Source: Microcella sp. (lineage in GTDB: Bacteria > Actinomycetota > Actinomycetes > Actinomycetales > Microbacteriaceae). From it: DNA of 64,000 nt. The translations under genes and the position numbers were made by a program. The notes under the pieces were generated by a model that was not told the DNA's origin, made no database searches, and was given only the letters and a program-made list of their open reading frames with translations. The stretch spans positions 1,984,001 to 2,048,000 of the forward strand of contig NZ_CP075524.1 in assembly GCF_025808395.1 (NCBI RefSeq). The letters run 5' to 3'. Within the stretch, counting starts at the first letter, position 1. The number at the start of each line of letters is the position of its first letter. Below are positions 38,684 through 46,065 of this stretch, one piece after another.

Positions 38684-39634
38684 ATGAATCGGCGACACGC
38701 GTGGTGGGGAGGAGCCGCCCTCGCTGCGATCGCGCTCGGCGGCGCCTCATTCGCCGCTGCCGCCATCGTGACCGCCACCCCCGAAGCGCACGTGCTGCGC
38801 TACCTCGACGCCCTCGCCGATGACGACCTCGTCGGCGCGGCAGTGCTCGCCGGTCTGCCCGCCGACAGTGCTCTGCCGCTCGGAGACGACGGCCGCCCCG
38901 AGGTGACGCGCGTCGTCGAGCGCGTCGACCGCCCTGACGGGGCCGTCGAGATCGTCGCAGAATACGGCGCTCTCGACGACGTCGCTGTCGCGCGATTCGT
39001 GCTCGCCCCGGCAGCGCCGCATCTCGGCATCGTGCCGGTCTGGCAGTTCGCGCAGCTCCCGATCGCCGCCCTCGACGTCGGCGTCGACCACCACGATCGG
39101 CTGACCGTCAACGGGCGGCCGGTGCAGACCGGCGCGGCCGGAGCCGTCGCCACCGTCGCCGTGTTCGTGCCCAGCCGAGTCACCGCGAGCCTCGCCGACC
39201 CGTTCGTGCGGGCCGAGTCGATCACCGTGCGAGTCGACGGCGATGCGCCCCAGGCGATCACCCTCGAAGCTCGACCGACCGACGCGCTCGAGCGTGCCGT
39301 GCTCGCTGAGCTCGAGATCTTCATGACGCAGTGCACTGCGCAGCAGGTGCTGCTGCCCACCGGGTGCCCGTTCGGTCGCACGGTCGCCGACCGGGTGGTG
39401 GGGCGCCCGCAGTGGCAGCTCGACTCAGATCTCGCCCTCACGATCGTGGCGGGAGACATCGCGGGCCGATGGAACGTCATCGGCACCGCGGAGGTGCGCC
39501 TCACGGCGACGGTGCAGCGACTGCGCGACGGCGGCGTCAGCGAGCTCGACGATGTCGTGACGTCGACCATCACCGGCGAGGTCGTGCTGCAGCCCGACGG
39601 CCCCCGGCTGACGATCTACTCGCCCCGAGACTGA
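38684..39634 (+). CDS. Hypothetical exported or membrane-anchored protein
   Basis: The 316-residue protein has one N-terminal hydrophobic helix (about 10-30, ALAAIALGGASFAAAAIVTA), which could be a signal peptide or anchor, and an extracellular region. Two beta-rich parts are suggested, and the C-terminal part has paired cysteines in TQCTAQQVLLPTGCPFG. I recall similar C-x-n-LPTGCPFG segments in actinobacterial surface proteins but cannot name a family. The leaderless-type promoter fixes the ATG. Its end overlaps the convergent copD-ctaG gene by 19 bases. Confidence 0.65.
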   Translation: MNRRHAWWGGAALAAIALGGASFAAAAIVTATPEAHVLRYLDALADDDLVGAAVLAGLPADSALPLGDDGRPEVTRVVERVDRPDGAVEIVAEYGALDDVAVARFVLAPAAPHLGIVPVWQFAQLPIAALDVGVDHHDRLTVNGRPVQTGAAGAVATVAVFVPSRVTASLADPFVRAESITVRVDGDAPQAITLEARPTDALERAVLAELEIFMTQCTAQQVLLPTGCPFGRTVADRVVGRPQWQLDSDLALTIVAGDIAGRWNVIGTAEVRLTATVQRLRDGGVSELDDVVTSTITGEVVLQPDGPRLTIYSPRD

Positions 39635-41646
39635 TCGACTCGATCGTGCTCGGCGCGCTGCGCGAGCATCCGGTTCCACGCGGCGAGGTCGGCGTCGCCG
39701 TCTCGTTCTGCGCGGCGATCGCTGCGCTTCGACTCGCGGCCGTCTGCACGGCTCCATGACCAGACCACGAGCATCGCGAGCACGAGCGTCGGAATCTCGC
39801 CGACGCTCCACGCTATGCCGCCGCCGGTCTGCTGATCGGCGATCGGCGTCTGCCCCCACTCGCGCCCCATCGCGCCGTACCACTCGGGAAGCAGCAGCCC
39901 CGTTCCCGTCAGCAGCGAGAGCCCGAAGAAGGCGTGGAACGCCATCGTCGCGAGCAGGATGATGAGGCGAATGGGGTACGGAGGCCGGTACGGGGCCGGG
40001 TCGACGCCCACGAGCGCGTTCACGAACAGATACCCGCTGAGCAAGAAGTGCACGATCATCCACTGATGGCCGAGGTGCTCGGTGACCGCCCACGAGAACA
40101 GCGGCGAGTAGTAGAACACGAGCAGCGAGACAGCGAACACGATCGAGGCGACCAGCGGATGCCCGACGATGCCCGCGAACCGGGAGTGCACGATCGCGAG
40201 AATCCATTCGCGCGGCCCCCGCGAGCCGTCTTTGCGGCCGTGGATGGCCCGTGCCGCGAGCGTCACGGGCGCCCCCAGCACGAGCATCACCGGAATCGCC
40301 ATGCTCAGCACCATGTGGCCGAGCATGTGGATGCTGAACAGGTATCGCTCGTACACCGCCAGCCCGCTGCTCGTCACGACGAACAGCGTGATCATGCCCA
40401 GCAGCCAGAGCACGGTGCGGTGCACCGGCCAGCGGTCACCGCGGCGCCGCAGTCGCACCGCGCCCGCGAGGTAGAAGAAGGCGCCGAAGCCCGCGAGCAG
40501 TGCCCACAGCAGATTGAGATCCCACTCGGTCGCCAAGCGCCACGGCTCGAAGGGGGGCGGCAGCGCAGACCCCGTCAGAATCTCGGCCGGGGTCGGGTCG
40601 GCGAGCTGGTCGACCGGAATCTGCGGAACCGGGGTCGCCGTGCGAGCAAGCGCTGCCGCGACACCGGAGGCGACGCCCATGAGAGCGAGTTCAGCGACGA
40701 CGATGGCCCAGAAGACGCGCGGCCGCCCGCCCGACTGAAACGCACGGTCGAGCCGGTCGATCGCCCTCAGCCGGTAAGCCGCGCCGAAGCCTCCGAGCAC
40801 CACGAGGCTCACCACCTTGGCGACGACGAGCAGCCCATAGGGCGAGAGCAGCGCCTCCACGCCGCCCACCCGCAGTTGCGCACTGACCAGCCCCGATGCG
40901 GCCACCACCACGAACGCGATCATCGCGATGGTCGAGTAGCGGCGCACGATGACCGGCAGACGATCGCCGACCGTCGACCGCACGAGCATCACGGTGAGAA
41001 GTCCACCGACCCAGACCGCGGCGAACACGCTGTGCAGATAGACCGCGGTCACGGCTGCATCGTGATCGGCGGTGCCTCCCGCGTGCCCCGTCTGCGCGAC
41101 CGGCCACAGCGCCGCGGCGGCGATCACGGCCACGGCCGCGAGCACCGCGGGGTGGCGAACGGCGAAGCAGAGCACCGTGACGATCGCCGCCATGAGCGTC
41201 GTCGTGAGCCATGCCTGACCGATCTCGGTCGTGCTGAAGTAGGCCGCGAGCAGTCTGCCGAAGCGGTCATCGATCGACACCGGCTCGAGGTAGATGCTGA
41301 GAAATGTGAAGAAGCCCGCCGAGGCCGAGGCGAGAGTCCACACAGCCGCGCTCGCCGCGGCCACGTCGAGCGCCCGATCGAACTCGGGTCGGCCAGGGCT
41401 GAGGGCGACGAGGGAGAGCAGCAGGGCGCCGAGAGCACCGGCGGCGCCGAGGTTGGCGAGCAGTTTCGCGGTGGGCAGTCCGTAGCGCACCCACTCACCG
41501 GGGTCGGCGAGCAGCGGGGCATCGGCACCGCCCCCGACAGCGAGCCCGACGAGCAGCGAGACGAAGGCTGCGGCGGCGAGCACGGTGACGCCGATCGCTC
41601 CTACCGAGAGTCGCGTGATGCGGGGCGCCGGAGCAGTGTTCGTCAC
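39616..41646 (-). CDS. CopD-CtaG fusion: copper transport / cytochrome oxidase assembly membrane protein
   Basis: The 676-residue protein has about 15 membrane helices in two parts. The first (about 1-330) resembles CopD/YcnJ copper-import domains, with HSVFAAVWVGGLLTVMLVRS. The second (about 375-640) is a caa3-type CtaG domain, with SIHMLGHMVLSMAIPVMLVLGAPVTLAARAIHG and HFLLSGYLFVNALVGVDP containing conserved His. This fusion occurs in actinobacteria and is thought to deliver copper to cytochrome oxidase. The GTG at 41646 has TAGCCT exactly six bases upstream. Confidence 0.88.
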   Translation of the reverse strand: MTNTAPAPRITRLSVGAIGVTVLAAAAFVSLLVGLAVGGGADAPLLADPGEWVRYGLPTAKLLANLGAAGALGALLLSLVALSPGRPEFDRALDVAAASAAVWTLASASAGFFTFLSIYLEPVSIDDRFGRLLAAYFSTTEIGQAWLTTTLMAAIVTVLCFAVRHPAVLAAVAVIAAAALWPVAQTGHAGGTADHDAAVTAVYLHSVFAAVWVGGLLTVMLVRSTVGDRLPVIVRRYSTIAMIAFVVVAASGLVSAQLRVGGVEALLSPYGLLVVAKVVSLVVLGGFGAAYRLRAIDRLDRAFQSGGRPRVFWAIVVAELALMGVASGVAAALARTATPVPQIPVDQLADPTPAEILTGSALPPPFEPWRLATEWDLNLLWALLAGFGAFFYLAGAVRLRRRGDRWPVHRTVLWLLGMITLFVVTSSGLAVYERYLFSIHMLGHMVLSMAIPVMLVLGAPVTLAARAIHGRKDGSRGPREWILAIVHSRFAGIVGHPLVASIVFAVSLLVFYYSPLFSWAVTEHLGHQWMIVHFLLSGYLFVNALVGVDPAPYRPPYPIRLIILLATMAFHAFFGLSLLTGTGLLLPEWYGAMGREWGQTPIADQQTGGGIAWSVGEIPTLVLAMLVVWSWSRADGRESKRSDRRAERDGDADLAAWNRMLAQRAEHDRVDQSRGE

Positions 41647-41658
41647 GGCTCCAGGCTA
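41647..41658 (-). promoter_or_regulatory. Leaderless-type -10 element of copD-ctaG
   Basis: On the minus strand TAGCCT (41653-41658), six bases, GTG. No Shine-Dalgarno sequence. Confidence 0.55.
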
Positions 41659-41706
41659 GGCGACTGCGCTGTACGGGTGCTCGGCGAGAGCATCCGCAGA
41701 CAGCGA

Positions 41707-41734
41707 AGGGCGGCTTCTTCTCAGAAACCGCCCT
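41707..41734 (-). terminator. Stem-loop terminator after the HU gene
   Basis: AGGGCGG (41707-41713) pairs with CCGCCCT (41728-41734) around a 14-base loop, 18 bases downstream of the HU stop codon on the minus strand. No U-run follows, so it may be a weak or factor-dependent terminator. Confidence 0.5.
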
Positions 41735-41752
41735 CGCACAGCATGCGGAGTC

Positions 41753-42028
41753 TTACGACTTGGCCGCGGCCTTCAGCTTGCTGCCGGCGCTGACCTTGAC
41801 ACCCTTCGAGGCGGCGATCTGAATCGTCTCGCCCGTCTGGGGGTTGCGGCCCTGGCGCGCCTGGCGCTGGGTCTGCTCGAACGAGATCCAGCCCGGAATC
41901 GCGACCTTGGTGCCCGAGGCGACAGCGCCCGACACGACCGAGAAGAGAGCGTCGATCGCGCTGTTGACCTGCACCTGGGTCAGGCCCGATTCGGCCGCAA
42001 TGGCGGCGACAAGATCAGAACGGTTCAT
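41753..42028 (-). CDS. hup: HU-family DNA-binding protein
   Basis: HU bends and compacts DNA as a dimer. The 91-residue protein is full length: MNRSDLVAAIAAESGLTQVQVNSAIDALF, KVAIPGWISFEQTQRQARQGRNPQTGETIQIAASKGVKVSAGSKLKAAAK, with the beta-arm sequence GRNPQTGE intact. GAGGAGG eight bases before the ATG at 42028 is a very strong ribosome binding site, in line with high expression. It lacks the long basic tail of mycobacterial HupB. Confidence 0.95.
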   Translation of the reverse strand: MNRSDLVAAIAAESGLTQVQVNSAIDALFSVVSGAVASGTKVAIPGWISFEQTQRQARQGRNPQTGETIQIAASKGVKVSAGSKLKAAAKS

Positions 42029-42170
42029 GGTGTCCTCCTCGGACCTCAGCGTTTGGTGGAGATGATCCGCCGCCAAGGTCTGGCCGCGAACCGCCTTGAC
42101 GGTACCAGCAGTTGCGTGTGTTTACGGGGAATTCACTGCGGTGCGCCGTAACTCGCCGGCGAGCACGAAA

Positions 42171-42198
42171 AAGGGGCGCCCCCGTGGGAGCGCCCCTT
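42171..42198 (-). terminator. Rho-independent terminator of rpmB-rpmG-rpsN
   Basis: AAGGGGCGC (42171-42179) pairs with GCGCCCCTT (42190-42198) around a ten-base loop. On the minus strand it is followed by TTTC, giving a short U-tract (five T in a row counting the last stem bases). It lies 18 bases after the rpsN stop. Confidence 0.85.
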
Positions 42199-42216
42199 CA
42201 TGATGCTGCGTTCTGG

Positions 42217-42522
42217 CTACCAGCTCGACTTCGTGATGCCGGGCAGCTCACCGCGGTGAGCCATGTCACGGAACCGCACACGCGAGATGCCGTACTTGGT
42301 CAGCACACCACGGGGGCGGCCGTCGACGGCGTCGCGCGAGCGCACGCGCACGGGCGAGGCGTTGCGGGGCAGCTTCTGCAGACCCTTGCGGGCGGCTTCG
42401 CGTGACTCGTCGGTGCCGTTCGGGTCGACGAGGGCCTTCTTCAGTTCGGCGCGCTTCGCGGCGTAGCGCTCGACGATCACCTTGCGCTGCTCGTTGCGCG
42501 CAATCTTGCTCTTCTTCGCCAT
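42217..42522 (-). CDS. rpsN: Ribosomal protein S14, zinc-independent type
   Basis: The 101-residue protein is the long, cysteine-free S14 (MAKKSKIARNEQRKVIVERYAAKRAELKKALVD, ending RVRFRDMAHRGELPGITKSSW). The zinc form of S14 is about 61 residues with two CxxC motifs, which are absent here. It follows rpmG by three bases in an rpmB-rpmG-rpsN operon. In Streptomyces and mycobacteria such cysteine-free copies form a Zur-controlled set used in zinc shortage. Confidence 0.95.
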   Translation of the reverse strand: MAKKSKIARNEQRKVIVERYAAKRAELKKALVDPNGTDESREAARKGLQKLPRNASPVRVRSRDAVDGRPRGVLTKYGISRVRFRDMAHRGELPGITKSSW

Positions 42523-42525
42523 GAC

Positions 42526-42693
42526 TTAGCGCTCCTCGCGGAATTCGACGTGCTTGCGGATGACCGGGTCGTACTTCTTGAGCACGAGACGGTCGGGGTC
42601 GTTGCGGCGGTTCTTGCGGGTCACGTAGGTGTACCCGGTGCCGGCGGTCGACCGCATCTTGATGATCGGGCGTACGTCTTGCTGCTTTGCCAT
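42526..42693 (-). CDS. rpmG: Ribosomal protein L33, zinc-independent type
   Basis: This short gene encodes 55 residues beginning MAKQQDVRPIIKMRSTAG and ending RKHVEFREER. It has no cysteine, whereas zinc-binding L33 has two CxxC pairs. Its ATG shares one base with the rpmB stop (TAATG), so it is coupled to rpmB, and rpsN starts three bases after its own stop. Confidence 0.95.
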   Translation of the reverse strand: MAKQQDVRPIIKMRSTAGTGYTYVTRKNRRNDPDRLVLKKYDPVIRKHVEFREER

Positions 42694-42929
42694 TAGATCT
42701 TCACCCCACGAGCGAGCAGGTCTTTCACGACTGATTCGATGCCACGAGCGTCAATGGTCTTGATGCCCTTGGCCGACAAGGTCAACGTGACGTTGCGGCG
42801 AAGCGACGGCACGAAGTACGTCTTCTTCTGGATATTCGGGTCGAACCGACGCTTCGTGCGGCGGTGCGAGTGCGAGATGTTGTGGCCAAAGCCGGGAACG
42901 GCTCCGGTCACCTGGCAGACGGCTGCCAT
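42693..42929 (-). CDS. rpmB: Ribosomal protein L28, zinc-independent type
   Basis: The 78-residue protein (MAAVCQVTGAVPGFGHNISHSHRRTKRRFDPNIQKK..., ending VVKDLLARGVKI) has a single cysteine, so the zinc ribbon is missing. The longer C-terminus with LTLSAKGIKTIDARGIE matches the alternative L28 of Streptomyces. GGAGG lies just before the ATG. First gene of rpmB-rpmG-rpsN. An 18-base palindrome lies 23 bases upstream; I found no Zur-box-like sequence there. Confidence 0.95.
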   Translation of the reverse strand: MAAVCQVTGAVPGFGHNISHSHRRTKRRFDPNIQKKTYFVPSLRRNVTLTLSAKGIKTIDARGIESVVKDLLARGVKI

Positions 42930-42952
42930 GGTTCCTCCAATAACTGGCTACC

Positions 42953-42970
42953 GTACGGCGAGCGCCGTAC
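42953..42970. promoter_or_regulatory. 18-bp palindrome upstream of rpmB
   Basis: GTACGGCG, two bases, CGCCGTAC is a perfect palindrome in the leader or promoter region of the rpmB operon, between zur and rpmB. It could be an operator or an mRNA hairpin acting in ribosomal-protein feedback. Confidence 0.6.
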
Positions 42971-43078
42971 CCAAGGTCACTTGTCGGCACGCGAACACCC
43001 GTGGTTCTGCTCGATGCTGCTGAGCAGACGAGTGCGCGTACAAGAAGAGCGGATGGCCGCTCGACACAAACGCCTAGC

Positions 43079-43483
43079 TTACGCTCTCGGGGTGCCCGAC
43101 TGCAATCTCGCGCACGCCTCGCACAGACCGAAGACGTCGACGACGTGCTCCGCCTCGGTGAACCCGTGCTCGGCAGCCACCTGTCGCGCCCAGGTCTCGA
43201 CGGCGTTCGCCTCGATCTCGACGGTGAGGCCGCACGATCTGCAGATGAGATGGTGATGGTGGGTGCCGGGAGTGCACGCGCGGTAGAGGGCCTCGCCCTC
43301 CTGCTGCAACGAGTCTGCCTCGCCCTCTTCGGCGAGGTCGGCGAGCGCCCGGTAGACGGTCGCGAGCCCGATGCTCGACCCGCCATCGCGCAGGGAGGCG
43401 TGCAGTGCCTGCGCGCTCACGAAGTGCTCGCGCTGCGCGAGCGCCGTGCGCACAGCTTCACGCTGCCAGGTGTTCCGCTTCAT
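43079..43483 (-). CDS. zur: Fur-family zinc uptake regulator
   Basis: The 134-residue protein has a Fur winged helix (VRTALAQREHFVSAQALHASLRDGGSSIGLATVYRALADLAEEGEAD) and a dimerisation domain with THHHHLICRSCGLTVEIE and VVDVFGLCEACARL. The two CxxC pairs (CRSC, CEAC) form the structural zinc site, and the HHHH run adds regulatory ligands. Zur rather than Fur is indicated by the upstream metal ABC genes and the Zur-box-like palindrome at the head of the operon. Its start overlaps the end of the second permease gene by 26 bases. Confidence 0.9.
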   Translation of the reverse strand: MKRNTWQREAVRTALAQREHFVSAQALHASLRDGGSSIGLATVYRALADLAEEGEADSLQQEGEALYRACTPGTHHHHLICRSCGLTVEIEANAVETWARQVAAEHGFTEAEHVVDVFGLCEACARLQSGTPRA

Positions 43484-44315
43484 CTCTTCTCCAGCGTACG
43501 CCGCTCAGCCGTCGAGCGAGCACGGCAAGACCCACCAACGCGGCGACCACCAGCGTGATCGCGCCCCCCGCGCTGACCGAGAGTTCACGCGACAGCACCA
43601 CGCCGATGACCCCTGCCAGCGCCCCGATCACCGGCGCGAGTGCGAACACGGCGGTGGTCGACGTCACGAGCAGTCGCGCGGCGGCGGCAGGGCCGACGAC
43701 GAGCGCGATGGCGAGGATGGCGCCGATCGCCGGCATGATCGCCACGACCGTCGCGGCGATGAGCGTCACCGTGAGAGCTTCGGCGACCCACGCACGATAC
43801 CCCGCGGCCCGATACCCGAGATCGTCGACCGTGGCGAAGATGATGTGCCGACCCCGCAGGGCGAGCACGATCGCTGCGAGTGCCAGCACGATCGCCGTCA
43901 GAGCGATGTCGCTCCAGCCGACGGTGAGGATCGAGCCGACCAGAAAGCTCTCGACCGAGATCGGCAGCGAGGGATTCGCCGCCTGCAGAATCGCACCGAG
44001 GGCGAAGCCGAAGGTGAGCACGACCCCCGCCGCCACTTGCCCGCCCTGGCCGCGCGATCTGGCGATGATGGTCATGAGTGCGACAAGCAGCACCGAGAAC
44101 ACGGCAGAGCCCAGCACCACGCTGAAGCCGAGCACGGCGGCGACCATCGCGCCGGGAAAGGTCGCGTGGGTGAGCGCTGTCGTGAAGAAGGCACGCTTGC
44201 GCAGCACCACGAGAGTGCCGACGAGCCCGGCGAGGGCGCCCGCGAGTACCGCCTCGATGAGCGCGCGCTCGAAGAATCCGATGTCGCTGGTCAGTTGCTC
44301 GAGCACGGCGGTCAT
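43458..44315 (-). CDS. Metal ABC transporter permease
   Basis: The 285-residue protein is a ZnuB/TroC-type (ABC-3) permease with eight to nine helices; FFTTALTHATFPGAMVAAVLGFSVVLGSAVFSVLLVALM carries the family motif. It is the second of two permeases, overlapping the first by four bases (ATGA). The two probably form a heterodimer. Its 3' end overlaps zur. Confidence 0.9.
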   Translation of the reverse strand: MTAVLEQLTSDIGFFERALIEAVLAGALAGLVGTLVVLRKRAFFTTALTHATFPGAMVAAVLGFSVVLGSAVFSVLLVALMTIIARSRGQGGQVAAGVVLTFGFALGAILQAANPSLPISVESFLVGSILTVGWSDIALTAIVLALAAIVLALRGRHIIFATVDDLGYRAAGYRAWVAEALTVTLIAATVVAIMPAIGAILAIALVVGPAAAARLLVTSTTAVFALAPVIGALAGVIGVVLSRELSVSAGGAITLVVAALVGLAVLARRLSGVRWRRDEAEHLAA

Positions 44316-45238
44316 GCACCGACCTCGGTACGGCGAATGACAGCATCTCGCGTCTCAGACTCGCGTCTCACGGCGTCGCGACGCCGGTGCGCTGAGCGAG
44401 GTCGCAGCGCTCGCACCGCGAGCACGATCAGGTAGAGCAGAACGAGCGTGGCGATGACCGAGGCGCCGCCCGGCAACGCGACCGCCCAGTCGACCGAGGC
44501 TCGATAGGCGAGCCACAGCCCCGCCCAGCTCGCGACGAGCCCCGTCGCGATGGCGATCGGCACGAGCAGCAGCAGCCGGTCGGTGACCAGTCGCGCGAGC
44601 GCGCCGGGAACGATGAGCAGCCCGAGCGCGAGGAGGTTGCCGACCGCAGCGGTCGCGGCGACGATGAGCATGGCGACCGCGACGGCGAGCACCAGGTCAG
44701 AGGTGAGCACCCGGTGGCCCGCGGCGAGCGCCGCCCTCTCGTCGTGGGCTCGGAAGACCTGGGTGCGAGCGACGGCGAGCATCGCGGCCAGCGCGATGCC
44801 TGAGACGATCGCGGTCACGATGACGTCAGTCTCAGTAACCGTCAGCAGACGCCCGAAGAGCAGCTCGATGAGCTGCCCGACATAGTTCGACTGCCGCGAC
44901 ACGATGATCACTCCGATGGCGAACATCACCGTCAGCACGAGGGCGATCGCCGAGTCGTTGCCGAGTGCGCGCCGCCCGATGAGCGTCAGGGCGACCGCGC
45001 CCAGCGCGGCGGCGACCATGCCCCCGACGAGCAGTCCGTCGCGACCCGCGATGGCGAACCCCACCACGATGCCCGGAAAGACGGCGTGCACGAGCCCGTC
45101 GCCGACGAACTGCAACGACCGCAGCGTCACGAGAACGCTCGCGACCCCGACGGCCACCGCGAGCAGCCCCATGACGAGCATCGGTCGCGCGATGAACGGC
45201 AGCGCGAACGGCCCGAAGAGCCAGTCGAGAATGCTCAT
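44312..45238 (-). CDS. Metal ABC transporter permease
   Basis: The 308-residue protein is an ABC-3 family permease with about nine helices; VTLRSLQFVGDGLVHAVFPGIVVGFAIAGRD is the conserved region. The C-terminal 35 residues are basic and cytoplasmic (RALRPRSAHRRRDAVRRESETRD). It is first of the permease pair, 16 bases after the ATPase gene. Confidence 0.9.
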   Translation of the reverse strand: MSILDWLFGPFALPFIARPMLVMGLLAVAVGVASVLVTLRSLQFVGDGLVHAVFPGIVVGFAIAGRDGLLVGGMVAAALGAVALTLIGRRALGNDSAIALVLTVMFAIGVIIVSRQSNYVGQLIELLFGRLLTVTETDVIVTAIVSGIALAAMLAVARTQVFRAHDERAALAAGHRVLTSDLVLAVAVAMLIVAATAAVGNLLALGLLIVPGALARLVTDRLLLLVPIAIATGLVASWAGLWLAYRASVDWAVALPGGASVIATLVLLYLIVLAVRALRPRSAHRRRDAVRRESETRDAVIRRTEVGA

Positions 45239-45254
45239 GGATGCCCGCCCGCCG

Positions 45255-46061
45255 TCAGGCGTGGCCCTCGTGCGGCGGCACGACGACGGTGTGCTCGTCG
45301 AGCTCGACCTGATGGCCCGCGAAGACGCGCTCGAGGTTCTCGAGCGTGAGCACGTCGTCGGTGGGCCCCGCCGCGACCTGTTCGCCGTTGATGAGCAGCA
45401 CAGAGTCGCAGACCGCCTGCGCGAGTTCGAGGTCGTGCGTCGAGATCACGAACGCGACCCCCGCCGACTTCAGCTCACGCACGATGTCGAGCAGGGCATC
45501 ACGATTCGTCTGGTCGAGGCCGTTGAACGGCTCGTCGAGCACCATGAGCCGCGGGTCGGCCACGAGAGCGCGCGCGAGCAGGCCGCGCTGCTGCTGGCCG
45601 CCAGAGAGCATCCCGAATCGTCGCCGACGCAGAGAGTCGAGTCCCACTCGCTGCAGCGCGCGCCGCACGGCGAGGCGGTCGTCACGGCCGGGCCAGCGCC
45701 AGCGAAGGCGACGGTATCGCCCCATTGCCACGACTTGCTCGAGCGTGACCGGAAACTGCGGGTCGAGGGCCAGAGACTGCGGCACGAAGCCGATCGAGCC
45801 GCGAGCAGCCGCCGGAGTGGTGCCGAGCACCGAGAGCGAGCCCGCGTGCAGGGTGGTGAGCCCCAGAAGCCCCAGGATGATGGTCGATTTGCCGGCGCCA
45901 TTGGGGCCGATGAGCGCGAGCGCCTCGCCCGGCGCCACCGTGGCGGTCACGCCGGTGGCGACGGGCGCGTCTGAGCCGTAGCGGAACGCGGCGTCGGCGG
46001 CGGCCACGGCGACACCCGGATCGACGAGCGAGCCGGGCGTCGAGACTGCGGTGTCGGGCAT
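45255..46061 (-). CDS. Metal ABC transporter ATP-binding protein
   Basis: The 268-residue ATPase has Walker A GPNGAGKST, signature LSGGQQQRGLLARAL and Walker B LMVLDEPFNGLD, and resembles ZnuC/MntB-type proteins. AGGGGA lies directly before the ATG, and CACAAT lies six bases before it, so a secondary promoter is possible. The binding-protein stop is four bases upstream. Confidence 0.92.
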   Translation of the reverse strand: MPDTAVSTPGSLVDPGVAVAAADAAFRYGSDAPVATGVTATVAPGEALALIGPNGAGKSTIILGLLGLTTLHAGSLSVLGTTPAAARGSIGFVPQSLALDPQFPVTLEQVVAMGRYRRLRWRWPGRDDRLAVRRALQRVGLDSLRRRRFGMLSGGQQQRGLLARALVADPRLMVLDEPFNGLDQTNRDALLDIVRELKSAGVAFVISTHDLELAQAVCDSVLLINGEQVAAGPTDDVLTLENLERVFAGHQVELDEHTVVVPPHEGHA

Positions 46062-46065
46062 TCCC

